Assembly (NCBI RefSeq): GCF_000524195.1
Contig: NW_020170397.1
Span: forward strand, 627,305-691,304
From: Echinococcus granulosus
Lineage: Eukaryota; Platyhelminthes; Cestoda; Cyclophyllidea; Taeniidae
Direction: 5' to 3'
Length of the DNA: 64,000 nt
Part shown: piece by piece, positions 43,350-55,260 of the stretch
Position numbering within the stretch: the stretch's first letter is position 1
How the letters are laid out: every line of letters starts with the position of its first letter
Position numbers and translations under genes: made by a program
Notes under the pieces: generated by a model
The model's input: only the letters and a program-made list of their open reading frames with translations
Told to the model about the DNA's origin: nothing
Databases searched by the model: none

Positions 43350-46300
43350 TTAATTTCCGCAGAACCAGCTTCTGGGAATGAAGAGGTCAATCAATCCCTG
43401 AGCAGGAGGGCAGTTCTTCCTGGCGTACCACTCCATGGAGTAGAGACACATCAAAATGCCCATGCCCATGAACAAACCGGCCCAAAGTCCAACATTCCAA
43501 AGCCTCGAGCGTCCCCGTAAGTTGGCGATGGCAAAACCAACTCCACCGAATATAATAAAGAGGACGGGGTAAAAGAACCTAAAGACCACAGTGAGAACAT
43601 ATTCGTGCACAATGGCGGAAAGCATAAATACGGCCGTTTGCGCCAACATGCGTCTGTTTCGCCCACTTATCGCATAGACATCACGATAAACGTAAGTATA
43701 GAGCCAGTCGTGCACCACGACATTCCAGGTGCGATAGTAGGCACTGAATGTAATGCTGTTCCACCAGTCCTTGTAGAAGAGTCGATCACCAAAGCGCAAG
43801 AGCTCTGCAAATGCATTCAGCCAACAATGCAAAAAGGCGTAAAAATTGATGAGTAGGAGAAGTGCACCGGGAAGCATGCAACCGAAAGATGATGTGATCA
43901 GCTGGCGTAGAGAGAAGTTGAATTGCTCCGAACGTCCAAAGTTGGCGAAGTAAGCGAAGCAGAAGCGTGCAAAGATGAAGTAAGTGTAGACTATGCAGAG
44001 GCCCATTTGAAGAAGGTTTATTGTAACGAAGTGCCAACGAATGTAGGGAGTGCGGGGATAGGCACTGCGGTAGACAAGGGTGGGAGCGAAAAGAAAGTAG
44101 AGGTACTGGGAGAAGGGAGGGATAGGTATTCCGTTTGACATCGTGATCTCCACTTCCTCCGTCACACTGTCACCACACGCGCTGACCGGGAATCGCTCGT
44201 CCTCGGTTAACGGTCGCCGGCGACGACGACGAGCCTTTTCGTGCTCGCATTCCTCGCCCGAGAGCATTGCGCTCCCAATGTTGGCACGAACAAAAGCGTG
44301 AGACTTCATCATTAGCCGAATCTGCTCGAGGCACACTATTGCCGTAGAAGAAGGGGCAATATCGTATTTAAATATGAAGACCACCGGCAGTATTGCAAAG
44401 GCCACCTAAATTAAAATAGTCATGATCGTAATAACGCCAGATTTGATCTCTTTTATTATGGCCGCCATAGTTTGGCCACTGTTTTAAGATCTTGGAGATT
44501 ACACTGCATTGGTCAAAACATCACATGACCTTCGCATGCAAAGCGGCATTATTTTATCAACAATTTTAACCAGGTTTCCGATTAACGTCCATTCGTGACT
44601 CCAATTAATGACTATAAGCTGGAACACGACTGACTTTAGTAACGGCAAAGTAGCGGAGCCTGATGGTACTGGTAAATTCTTATCAATAGCGCTGTCTGTG
44701 GTAACTTCACCGCTGACGCTGTCGGTTTAAAGGATGTTTACAGAGGCATCTGGTGGTAATGTAACCAAAATTGTCAACAAATTCGTCAAATAGGTAGGAT
44801 TCTTCATAGAATCTCTGTCACGGCTTGTGGGTGCAGGCATGAGAACTCAGTGGGAGCGTTAGAAAAGTGAAGTCCGATAAAAGTATCTCAACCATATCCA
44901 CAGCCGTGAACATCAAAACTCACTTGATAGATAACGTAAAGAATGACGAAGGCAAAGTCGAAGTTAGTGAACTTGTGGACAGGTTTCCTTTTCGACGCCC
45001 ACATTATGAAGGCGAGGTAGACGAAAAGGCTTGTTGAAAGAAACATTGTGATCCAGCAGTGGAATACGTTGAAGAAGCCCTTAAAAGTCCACACAAGGAG
45101 TTCAAAGTGGTAGACATGCACCACACCGCCCTTCTCCACAACATCCGACAGAACAGTGTTCAGCGCAAAGATGAGCAGAACTGCGATGAAGATGTGGTAG
45201 ACAGTTTCGATGTGGGAGATTTTAAAAAGGTCCGTCAGAACCGAATTTCGGTGGCAGAAGTTCTTCTCTGGAAGCCATTTATCCGATCCCGATGTAACCC
45301 TCAGTTTATCTGACATGCTGTAAGGGCAAAGAAGTCATTGGATTTCAGCCTTCGATTGAATATTACGTGATTATTTCATCTGATTTGCATATGTGACAAT
45401 AGGGGACTCACGCAAGATGTCCTAGCAAACTGAAATGCAAAAACCCATAAAGTGGAACATCTTGTAATTTTCCCACGCTACTGGTTCAAAAGTAGATAGA
45501 AAGGTCGGCCTTCTGAATTTATTTATGTAACGTAAAGGCACTATTTAAATCAATTTTGAAGGTGATTTGCCTTAATCTCACCTTTTAAGTATCGAATTGA
45601 GTTTTCGGATTAGCAATTGGTGCCAAAAGTGAAGCCCTCATACCACCCAGAAATCTCGCCAAATTCCGATAAGTTGCTTAAGGAGGGGTTATAACGAAAT
45701 TCACCTATTTCACCACACTAAAATAAACGCTGCCAAATTCTTCCATTCATTCGAGTAAAATTGGTAAACAGATTTAGTTATTTGAAAAAAAAAAAACAGG
45801 AAAAGCCTATTTTATATGCTTGATACCTATACGAGTGATGAGGAAAATCCTTGTATAAAACAAATGACGCAAGAGACGCATTGCATCCAACCCTCCGTCA
45901 TTTTTTCTCATTGAATGTTTACTGTGACGCATTTGGAACGCCAAATAAGTTCATAAATCTCACTAATTCGCACACACAAACTAAATTTAAGACTTGAATA
46001 TGGTGATTAACGAATTGGAAACCTTTATCTAATAGTGATAGCCTAGACGTAAATAACCTGTGTGAATACCAGAACCGAAGGAGACATCCAAGGCTTTAGA
46101 CGAATGTGCTAATTGCATGACATGCTTGCACTCCTTTAAAAATATTTCCCAATGGATGTGTCGATGTAATCAAACCCCTTGAGAGAGATTAGTGCATTGT
46201 AGCTTACTTGGATTTCAGCCGGTTGGAATTCCCCACCAAATTCTCCGCTTCGGAGTGCTTCAGAATACGGTCCACAGCATTCTCAAGAACTCTCTGGAGC

Positions 46301-46824
46301 TGGTAGCTGAAATCTTGTGTAAGTTCCGTGCGTAGCTGATTGTACAGCTCCAGGGCAAGCATGGAAGTCTTTCGTCCCACCTCGCTTTCATTAGGGCTAT
46401 CTGAGGTATCCACCTCATTTATCAGCTCAGTATGGTGAGAACAATTGTGTAGGCTCGTCTGCAAGTCTGGTTCACCAGAAACATTAGTTATTTCGTCCTG
46501 TGTGGCCGTATCTTTTCCAATGTTAGTAGAGTCGGAGGACTGACATTTAAAAAATTCCACACCGCTTACCGGTTTTGTCAGGTGGGAGCGATTCCGCACT
46601 TCCGTCTGCGGCTCAGGGTCATGGAAGGTATGCTCTATTTCGTCCGTTACGGTTTGGGAAGTATCATTGTCACCATGTTTCGAAGAATGAATAGCCGAAG
46701 ACGCCATCTCATTTACCGGCTTCTTGATGCAGGAGCAATTATGCACCCCTGTTTGGGGTTCCAAGCCGCCTGAGACCTGCTCCGCTTCGTCGGGCGCGGT
46801 ACTTAGGTTCGCGGTGTCGGTCAT
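43350..46824 (-). CDS. SOAT1: Sterol O-acyltransferase (ACAT, MBOAT family)
   Basis: Three minus-strand exons: 46824-46208, 45317-44924 and 44405-43350, 688 aa (human SOAT1 550). It is an ER membrane enzyme that esterifies cholesterol with fatty acyl-CoA for storage. Multiple hydrophobic segments are seen with HCWITMFLST, EQIRLMMKSHAFVR, QYLYFLFAPTL, the signature FYKDWWNS, YYRTWNVVVHDWLY, SAIVHEY (active-site His) and MEWYARKNCP. The C-terminus IPRSWFCGN matches the family. Two additions make it long: an N-terminal cytosolic region with three 49-residue repeats (46797-46357), and a roughly 48-residue insertion with a six-Arg run between transmembrane segments (44279-44136). SOAT1 versus SOAT2 is not resolvable. 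The start is the only upstream Met in frame in exon 1. Confidence 0.95.
46357..46797 (-). repeat. Tandem 147 bp coding repeat, three units, in SOAT exon 1
   Basis: Three degenerate units with an exact 49-residue period. Asp12, Asp61 and Asp110 each start D-E; Gln-Thr pairs fall at 24-25, 73-74 and 122-123; and [HR]-N-[CR]-S falls at 28-31, 77-80 and 126-129. The units are diverged enough to be old. Confidence 0.85.
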
Positions 46825-48665
46825 TGGATTGCACTTTTCAAGAAGTATTTTCTAATTTAAAACAGAAAGAGAATGCATTTGCAAAAAATCTTAAAAGGAA
46901 ACATTTTCAGTTTCTCTTCGATTCCTTTTCTACTACGGACATTTGCTGATTTTACTAGAAACCAGAATCAATTCACGATTGACAGTTTGAATGGTGTCAA
47001 TGGTTAGCCGCTGGCAAAAGCAAAACAAGTTTGCTTCAAATCGTACAGATGGCACTTAATCACGGCAGGTTGAGGAACAAAATGCAAACGATCCTCTCAG
47101 TTTACCTAAACACTGTTGACAGATTTATCCAAATAGACTTTCATAAACCATATTCCTTTTCTAGTACAATGGTTTTGTTACCGGTGGAGTTGTCAAAATG
47201 GTGAAAAGTCTGATCGGTTTTATGCGCTTAGAAGTTTCGCGATCCAATGGAAGTTAAACTGTCCTGACAAAAATCCAAATTGTATTGCCTGCTTAAAATC
47301 CATTGCAACTTTTATGGCAGGTGGCGGTGTAGCAATTTGATATTGGGTAGTGCTTCTAGGATGATCGACTCAATCTCAAACCTTTACGTAGTTTTGCGAC
47401 ATTTCGGAAGTCCATATAATTAGTAAAAGTTGCACAAAAGGTAAAGTTGTGTACAGACGATGTAGTTTTCAGTCTAAAGGTTTCCAAATGGGTGATTCAG
47501 CGGGAGTATTAAATACATCCGCTGACTTAAAAAGCAACATTAAATGCGGTTTACTACTGAAATGTTGGTGACACCGGTGTGAGATCTTACTCCAAATCAT
47601 GGTTCAATGAAAATCACCGTGTCTAATAGCAAATACGCCTCAAAAGGTTGGAAGATTTGTCTACAATTTGTGGCGAACGTGGTATTTGATGCCCTCAAGA
47701 TGGCCAGACAGGGGGAGTTATAATGTATGAAAAAGTTATTACTCTTTTCTTATGCGCATTGTCAAAATACGTTTCGTTGAACAATTTCAGCTAAACATAT
47801 GGGGTGTTCTGCTTATAACCTTCCGATTTGCTATTCAATCATCACTGAACGAGTTAGCAAGCCCCGAGAAGGAAAGAATTTGAGACTCCACGGCTATTAA
47901 ATAGGCACTGCGTTACCTTTCTTGAGCCTTGTGTGGTATTCACCCGTATCCAATTCACTTTACAAGCATAAAACACGCATGCGCACTTAAAAAACGACTC
48001 TCCTTTAAATCCTGTTGATCTTGCGTTTAAACGTTAAAAAGTTTGCTAGACCCTGTGTAATAACAATGCAAAATAATGACGTTACTCCTGCTGACTTCTT
48101 CAGGGTCCTCGATCCCCTTCATCAAATGACCTTAAACAAAAATCATGATGTAATAACATATGGAAAGCAGAAATTGCTCGTGAACTCAATCAAACAACTT
48201 TCTACAGAAAGCCTTTAGAGCGCGTTTTACAAGCGCAATTCATAAGAGGATGGAGAATGGTGCTTCTAAAACGACTGGATTATCACAAAGGCATCGTGAC
48301 AAAACAAGCGTTGAGCAGGCGTACCTTTCAAGCATTCATAAATATCTTGGCGTCAAAACATGGAATTGACACCTTGACAGCAAAAAAATTAAATCAATCT
48401 TAGTAAGCACCAAAAAAGGTAGAATTTTGTAGAATTCATGTAGTCTACTAGACTAAGTAGGCTTGGTTTCGCTCACTGACCCCTCTAACTGAAGTGCTAC
48501 GCCGAAGGCCGCAAGTAGTTGCAGCAACCCACAGCATGATGGCTGAAATCAGATGGTAAACCTCATGTAGTGTGATGCGGATGAACTCTAGCCGTTTGCG
48601 GAGAGAGATGTTGGTTACTCACACGATTCTGATGAAATTGACTGACTTTATAACTTTGTAGGAGG
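46825..48665. other. Spacer upstream of SOAT
   Basis: 1.8 kb, AT-rich, upstream of the SOAT start on the minus strand and presumably holding its promoter. No gene or repeat recognised. Confidence 0.4.
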
Positions 48666-49136
48666 TTACACTGACCTCCTGTCTGCTCTGACCAGCGGAG
48701 AGGAGTCACGGAGGCTCATCAAAAACTGGCTCAAGTAGATACGACGATAAGCCGAAACAAAATTACTATCTGCTTTCAGTCTAGAGCATGCAGTAGGTGT
48801 TCGAGGATAAAGATAATAAAGGAAAGAAGCACCACGCAGTAGCCGCGGCTTAGACTGCGTCCCAGTTCGGGGTTTGATAAAATGTGGAGCAAGTTTTGTA
48901 GTGGAAAGCTAAAGAGTTTTTGGGAAATTAAAGTTTCCTACCAGCTTAACGTGATCTGCTGGTAACGAAGACAATTGACTCTCCTCTACTAAAATCGCTT
49001 CACGAGAGTCTGGTTGATAGATTATGCTGCACCACGTCAAAAGTGAAGGTGATTTAGAAACCAAAACGGGCTTACGTTTGCCCAAAGGCTTTTGACTAGG
49101 AGTCAGGTAAAAGGCCTTTCTCTTACTATAGCGCAT
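48666..49136 (-). CDS. Unrecognised two-exon protein (145 aa)
   Basis: Exons 49136-48942 (195 nt) and 48908-48666 (243 nt) on the minus strand are separated by a 33 bp GT-AG intron, the size seen in proven genes of this window. Both exons are in phase 0 and open throughout, giving 145 aa. The protein begins MRYSKRKAFYLTPSQKPLGK, is basic, and includes WCSIIYQPDSREAILVEESQ and APHFIKPRTG; no signal peptide or membrane span is evident. An acceptor-like tttcttag at 49152 leaves the frame open upstream, so more 5' exons are possible. A possible donor (gtcagt) just before the stop leaves room for more 3' exons. I do not recognise a family. A CpG-rich patch about 350 bp upstream could be its promoter. 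Confidence 0.45.
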
Positions 49137-49449
49137 TTCGTGTTTTCTCAACTAAGAAAGCCAAATTTCATTACTTCACAGGGGTGCTAACTAACCATGA
49201 CTCAAATGTTTTCAACGGTAAACCAGTCAACTTTTCAAACAATGTATTTACACTGGTGAAAACGGTTTATTCATAACACACCAAGGTGCAACAAGCTTTA
49301 AGTACCAACAGAGACTAATAAACTGGAGATAAATGGCGTCACCACCTTAAAACTATGCAGTTGAATTCAAGTACGCTTAATGATGGTGGATATGATTTTT
49401 CGCATAAATGTTACTAAATATGTGCATCAAGTGTGTGGAATGAAACTCA

Positions 49450-49740
49450 CTCCAAGCGCGAGAATCTTCCTCCACGGTGGAACGGTCAGTCAAGAACTGC
49501 GCGCGTCAGTGCACGCTGAAATGAGTGGAGAGTTTGACAAGCCGCGGTCACTGCGGTGTGCTTATGCTGCACTCGTGTGTGCCGGCGGCGCGCTGATTGG
49601 TCCGTCACCGGTGTGCGAGATCTCGCCACCGCGCTCCTCCCGCAAGCCGCACTCGGCCTTCGACAGTCAATTGCGCCTCTCCGCACGCATCGATTTTCGA
49701 CTGCGAGGTGTCAAGGCACCGCCAAGGCCACAACCTTTAC
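49450..49740. promoter_or_regulatory. CpG- and GC-rich patch, possible promoter or 5' exon
   Basis: Roughly 290 bp visibly richer in GC and CpG than the surrounding AT-rich DNA, containing runs such as GTGCCGGCGGCGCGCTGATT and an inverted CCAAT box (ATTGG). It is open for over 100 codons on the plus strand (49380-49751), but the product is Arg/Pro/Ser-rich and unrecognised, as GC-rich noncoding DNA often is. Confidence 0.35.
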
Positions 49741-52063
49741 ATGCGGTGTAATACACTATGGACTAATTTACATTACAAAAGGAGCAAAATTTATTCCTTG
49801 GTAGAAGGCACTTGCGATTCAGCATCTAAAACTGCAGATAACCTCATACACCCTGATCAAGTTTAAAAGTCTTGGGTACTTTAATCAATTTCTCATTCGA
49901 GGAATGAAGATTTTTACCCCCTGGTTTCTAGATGCCATTCCGAATAAAGTAAATTGGAATGAAGGTTTTCAACAGGAAACTGACGTCAAAATCTAATTTT
50001 CCGTATTAATGCTCATACGACCACCTAGTTACCTTATAAACGCGGATTACCGAAATTCCGCGCGGGTTGCTTGGTATTTTCGGGTGATTAGCAGTCCATA
50101 ATATTCCAGCTAAAACCACTGTTTCTGAAAAATATCGTCGCCGATATGTGAGTTTCACGTAAATTACAATGGTTCTGCTTCAGTATTAGCTATCACGATT
50201 ACGGACACTGCCGAATATGCAGCGGAGGCGTCCACTCGGCTGCGTTTCTTAAGGAGTAATTCTCGGAGTAAAAAAGATTTGGCTCCCGCTATTTAAATTG
50301 TGCATGACTAAGATGCACGCACATGCCGACCTCTTTTGTAGACGGAGATGCAGCAAGGTGTAGGTCAAAAAAGTCATCTTCAGACCGATTACTCACCCCC
50401 TCTCCACGGTTGAGAGCGGAGCTCTTGAGGCAAGACCCGTTGTCTACAAAATGTCCAGCTTCTAAACGTAAGCAAAGCTGGGTATGACGGCATATTTGAA
50501 CTTACTTCTTGAGCTTGGTAATCAACTTAGATGGCTGAATGGAGTATTTTTGCCCATGTGACTAACGCCAATTAAGTGTTTGATGCTCCTCCGACCCAGC
50601 GCATACCCTCACTCACTTTGTCAGGAGAGCTTTAACAACAAAAGCGTCACATTCTATTGGGAAAGAAACCAGTGATCTTGCTTGATGTTTGGATGTGCAA
50701 ATATAAAGCGACTTGTTCACTGTGTGAAGTCTTGAATTTGGATGATGGAATTTACCGTTCAATGGCAAATGTTTCATACGATGCCATTCACTCGTGTGTC
50801 ATCACCGCCGCCGCCCATTTTACCAGGTAGTGAAACAGGGGAAAAATGAATAGTGATCCCATGTCCAAAATTCCGTTACGATTGTAATGCTTTGGGTAAA
50901 TAGTCAAAAGCTGCGGGTCTTACAACCCAACATCACAAAGTACATTACCAATATAACAGGCAACTGGGAGAAATCTAATCACCTGAAGACGCGTTTTGCA
51001 TTGCAACATCATTAAGTGGGTGTTTGAAAGTGAAGTTTCATCACACCATTTCAGTGCTACCTGCATCACAACCCATGGCGCTATCCGTGGCGTGACTGAG
51101 GTCGCTTGAAGGTTAATCGCTTAAATTGACAAATGGAGGAGATACAAGTGAATTCATGCAACAGATGAAGCGAAATCACTTCAAGTCAAGCTGATTGCAA
51201 TTCCTTCATTACTGTCCTCTCACAAGCAAGACAAGACCTCTCCTACTCACAAACATGCATAATTCCGAATCTGCGTGTCAGGTGCGTAAAGAGTACCCCA
51301 ATCCCTATCAAGTAGTGCCTAAAGACTGATTCCAAAAAAGGTATTGAGAGCCCAAAATGCAAATCGTACATGACCGAGAGAGCCACTTCTGCGAGAAGAG
51401 AAACACACTGAGATCACGGTGACACGATTGACAGATGCTAGCGAAACATCCCAAAATCGAAGATCCGCAGTAAACTAATTCTAAGAGCATAACATTTTGG
51501 GTTCAGATTACAAGTGACATGTCTAAATCGCTGAAAGGCTGGTGCTCTCGGATCTTGCATGAACACTTGCGGCATATGGCGTTCACACCTGCACCGGAAC
51601 ATAAAGTAATGCTTGACATTAATCAGTTCCTAATGTTCCCATTTAAATATCCACAAACAAAAGTTCTGCTGTATCAAACATCCATAAGTTTCTAACGTGT
51701 AAAAAAACCCTGAGGTATTTCGAATTAAGTTAAAATAAAGAAACACTAGGTGTCACCCTTAATGATTCTCGATCTCGGTAAGCCGTTACCACAGCAAAGC
51801 CGACAAAGTTTAACTAATTTATGTAGAAGGTTGAAATCCGGCATCGCTTGTGACAAGTCCTCCGTACGCCAGCATCCTTAGTGGTTCCCTAACACCTTAC
51901 CCACCGCGTGACACCGTGTCCAACTCGGGGAGGTTCAAGTGTCGGAAAGGGGGCTCTAGGGCCTACCTTGAGGAATTTTAAGTGGATTTCTGGAGTAAAT
52001 ATAAAATGCCAAACGTCATTTAAAAAATCCCAACTCAAAAAAGCATCGTAGGATTTTTCAATC
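49741..52063. other. Spacer between CpG patch and ARPC1
   Basis: 2.3 kb with no gene, RNA or repeat I can support. Confidence 0.4.
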
Positions 52064-52069
52064 TTTATT
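52064..52069 (-). promoter_or_regulatory. Polyadenylation signal of ARPC1
   Basis: AATAAA on the minus strand, about 195 bp past the stop codon. Confidence 0.5.
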
Positions 52070-52263
52070 TTCAAATTAAAGACTTAATTTGCATATAAAA
52101 AGTTTCAAGTAAGAAGTGAAGTGAATGGCCAGTCGTAAGCTGAGGTAAGGGAAATGGTGCAAGAACGGTAACGCAGCAAAGTATCAAGACTTATTGGTTT
52201 TGCGAATGGAAGATAAGTCCGTACGTTGCCAAGGCGGTTTAGAATCAAAGCCTTTGGCGACAT

Positions 52264-54369
52264 TCAGTTGATTGTAAGACCCGCGATTTGTGAGGGCAAA
52301 GAGTCCATGTCCCAAATAACCAATTGGCCATCTCGACCAATCGAGGTGACCTGAAGAGCCTTTGATCTATTGCCTTTCATGATACACAGCTCACTAAATA
52401 AGCAGTAAAATACCGCCATTAGATGAGCCTCAACATATCCTTGAACAGCATTTCTATCCAACACTAAAACGGGCGTAGATGTGTCACCTTAGACCCCCAT
52501 TAAATCGGTTTGAATTTGCAAAGGATAGGGTATCTATCCACCTGGCTTGAGCCCCTAGACAAATTAGACTGAAGAGTTCGTTTAAGTATAGAAGGGTGAG
52601 AACACGTGACTTACGTGATAGAGTTTTGGTGAATAGTGGTAAGACGCGTATCAGCGGTGTCAGTGGTAGCCATACGATCAATATTTTGGAAATGGCTAAA
52701 CGCCGAAACCTTGGTTGCACCTTGAGACTCACTCTTAAGGTCGATCTAAATAGAAACACAACGATATTCACGAACGCCAGTGCTTCACTTCAACTTTAGA
52801 TGAGGCTAACCCGGTCTAGGAGGACAATATTTGTAAATGTCCGTTTAAAATCAAAACAACACTAAAATTTCTAATTAAATGACACCCATGAAGACTGATA
52901 ATCGGAATATGGCATGGAAATTAGGCAAAAGAGTAGAATAAAACGCATTGCACTCAACGATTTACGGCAACTTTTAATTGGTACTTAGTTTATAAAAGTA
53001 AGCTGTTTTGATGTGAAGGTTTGGAAATTGGTAACGCTCCAGCTGAAAAATGAAAATAATTGGCATACGCTTGGCTTTTATACAGACAGCACAAAATCAA
53101 AATGAAATGCACCACAAACCTCGCATAGACAGCTTTTTAGGATATGTAATTTAAAGAACAGAAAGGATAGGTAGACCAGCAATAGGGTACCATTTTGCCT
53201 TCTGAAATCCCCTTCATCGGTCCGTAATAGTTGAATAGAATAGGACAGCAATCATGGCCAGCGCCGAGGACGCTGTTTGGTGCCACCCAGACGCAACTTA
53301 GAAGGGGAAGATAATGCGTACGAATAGTTCGCACGACCGGTGGGTTACCGGTCCTGGCCTCTGCAATGCTCAAAGAGCAGTCATGACCCGCCCAAGCCAG
53401 TTTATTACCATCAGCAGAAAAGCAGACACAGTGAATCCACGAGCCTGAAGCGCAGGAATGGAACGAGTAAAGAAGGTACGATTCTTAAGATCCGCGGGGA
53501 GCATAATAGTTTGACGCGACTCAAGAGAAGCATAATGACTTTGTCAGGCAACCTATTACAGATTGCGTTTTTTAATGCGCCTGCCCATAGGCTGCGTAGA
53601 TGAGACGTAATTAAGATGGATAATAACAGAAGAAACCGGGAATCGGTACCCGCAAAATCACCATAAGCAATGCATACTCACCATGGCCATTGTAAGCCTC
53701 AAAAAGAAGAGTCTGGAAAGAACTTTTAACACCCCAGGCGGAATCACTATCCCCAGAATCCGTTTCTTTGATAAAAGCTGAGAAGACACGAACACGATAA
53801 TCGGTGGAACCACAAGCTAAAAGAGTATTGTTGGGATGCCAGTCAACACAGGTGATTGTAGACTTCATGGTCTTTCTGATTTGCTTCGGGACCCACCAGT
53901 CCTGTTCCTTCTCGAAAAAGCACACGGAAACAATCTTGCTTCCTGAACCGACGGCGAACTTATTCCCAAGCGGTGACCATTTTACACAGAGGGCAGCTCT
54001 ATTTATCTAAGAAATCACATATTTGCAGTGGTAAGGGAAAAAAGCAAATATAAGTGTTCAAAATTTGCGAACCTGCAAGGCCACAAGTGTAGGCTTCCAT
54101 TTACCATCAGGGGTCTGCTTCCAAACATAAGCATTTCTGTCAGCTGAACACGAGACAATCTGATTTGAGGTGGCACACCAATCGATCCCCATAACTAGAG
54201 CGGAGTGTTCTTTAAGTGTGTCGACCAATTTAAATCGATCACCCGAAGACTTCGGAACGGAGAGAATGTACACATTGCTGGTATTTATTGATATTGCCAT
54301 CAATGAGGCGTCCTTATTGAATGCGTGACAAACCAAAGCATCATTTCCGATCCAAAAATGTTTTGCCAT
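52264..54369 (-). CDS. ARPC1: Arp2/3 complex subunit 1 (p41-Arc), WD40
   Basis: Five minus-strand exons: 54369-54073, 54006-53682, 53444-53191, 52745-52615 and 52393-52264. They give 378 aa (human ARPC1A/B 370-372). ARPC1 is the WD40 propeller of the Arp2/3 actin-nucleating complex. Seen: [113 protein letters not shown], a linker with FQNIDRM and HQNSIT, and a final propeller blade [13 protein letters not shown]. Each phase joins correctly; introns are 66, 237, 445 and 221 bp. A pyrimidine-rich acceptor (ttcttcttcctgtctag) directly abuts the ATG, so the transcript is probably trans-spliced or has a 5' UTR intron. Confidence 0.97.
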
Positions 54370-54394
54370 CTAGACAGGAAGAAGAAAGAACAAG
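54370..54394 (-). promoter_or_regulatory. Splice acceptor abutting the ARPC1 ATG
   Basis: On the minus strand a pyrimidine tract ends in CTGTCTAG immediately before ATG. If used, the coding sequence starts with the first base after the splice. This fits spliced-leader addition or a non-coding 5' exon. Confidence 0.5.
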
Positions 54395-55260
54395 TTCAAC
54401 TGCCCCGGCTAATGCAGATTTTTAAGGATGGGAAATGAATAAAAGGAACCCACAACCTCAACTTCGCGGGTGGATTATAACGTGCTTAAACGTTCAAACA
54501 TGGGCTTGCATAGACTCTAATCAAAAAATGCTTTTGTAGTTAATATGCAGCCTTTTTAATGCAATTGATATGTTTAGACTTAATATTTTATAAAAAACTG
54601 CTTTTAAACAACCTGAATTATTAAAGTTATTATCCACTTGGGCATGCAACAGTAGTCCTTTAAGTACTTCGCATTACTGTTACTAAGATCATTTAGGTAA
54701 TTTTACTATAATATAAATTTTATCTTAAAACACCCCGCTTATAAACAGTAATTCAGGTAACGGATTCCAAAACACTGCGGAATCTTGGTAATTGCACCTT
54801 TGACCCCTAATACTGCTTAGTTGACAACTTAATTGCAGATATTAAGTTAAAATATACCCATCTTTCGACTCTTTTCCATCTACTCAGTCAAATTTTTTGC
54901 ACTTTTGGTTGAATTATGATTAATACTATGACGCTTTGCATGTTGAATTGATCAAAATCCTTCTAATTTCTGCATTTCAAATGATTAACTGCATCTTATA
55001 ACCAAGTGGCTATGAAATAGCATTCCTTTGCTTTGAACTTAGGGTGTAGAGCTACTGCCGCCGCTTTGAGTTAAAAATATCGCCTAATAGTGAGTTACAT
55101 TGCTGTCTTTAAACACATCATATTTGACTTTGATATTATTAGACACTTCATTCGATGTCCTCTAAACCTATATCTTCACGATCCTTCTGCCTACTTTTGG
55201 TAAGGTGGGGCCGAAGGTCGTTCTCGTCTGAATTTGGTTCGGTCTCAAGTACGTTGCTGA
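54395..55260. promoter_or_regulatory. Divergent region ARPC1 / RTCA
   Basis: About 870 bp between two start codons pointing apart; very AT-rich in the middle. It should contain at least the RTCA promoter. No motif recognised. Confidence 0.35.

Noticed and set aside
49380..49751. 124-codon open frame on the plus strand
   Set aside because: GC-rich DNA gives long frames by chance; the product is Arg/Pro/Ser-rich, unrecognised and has no splice support.
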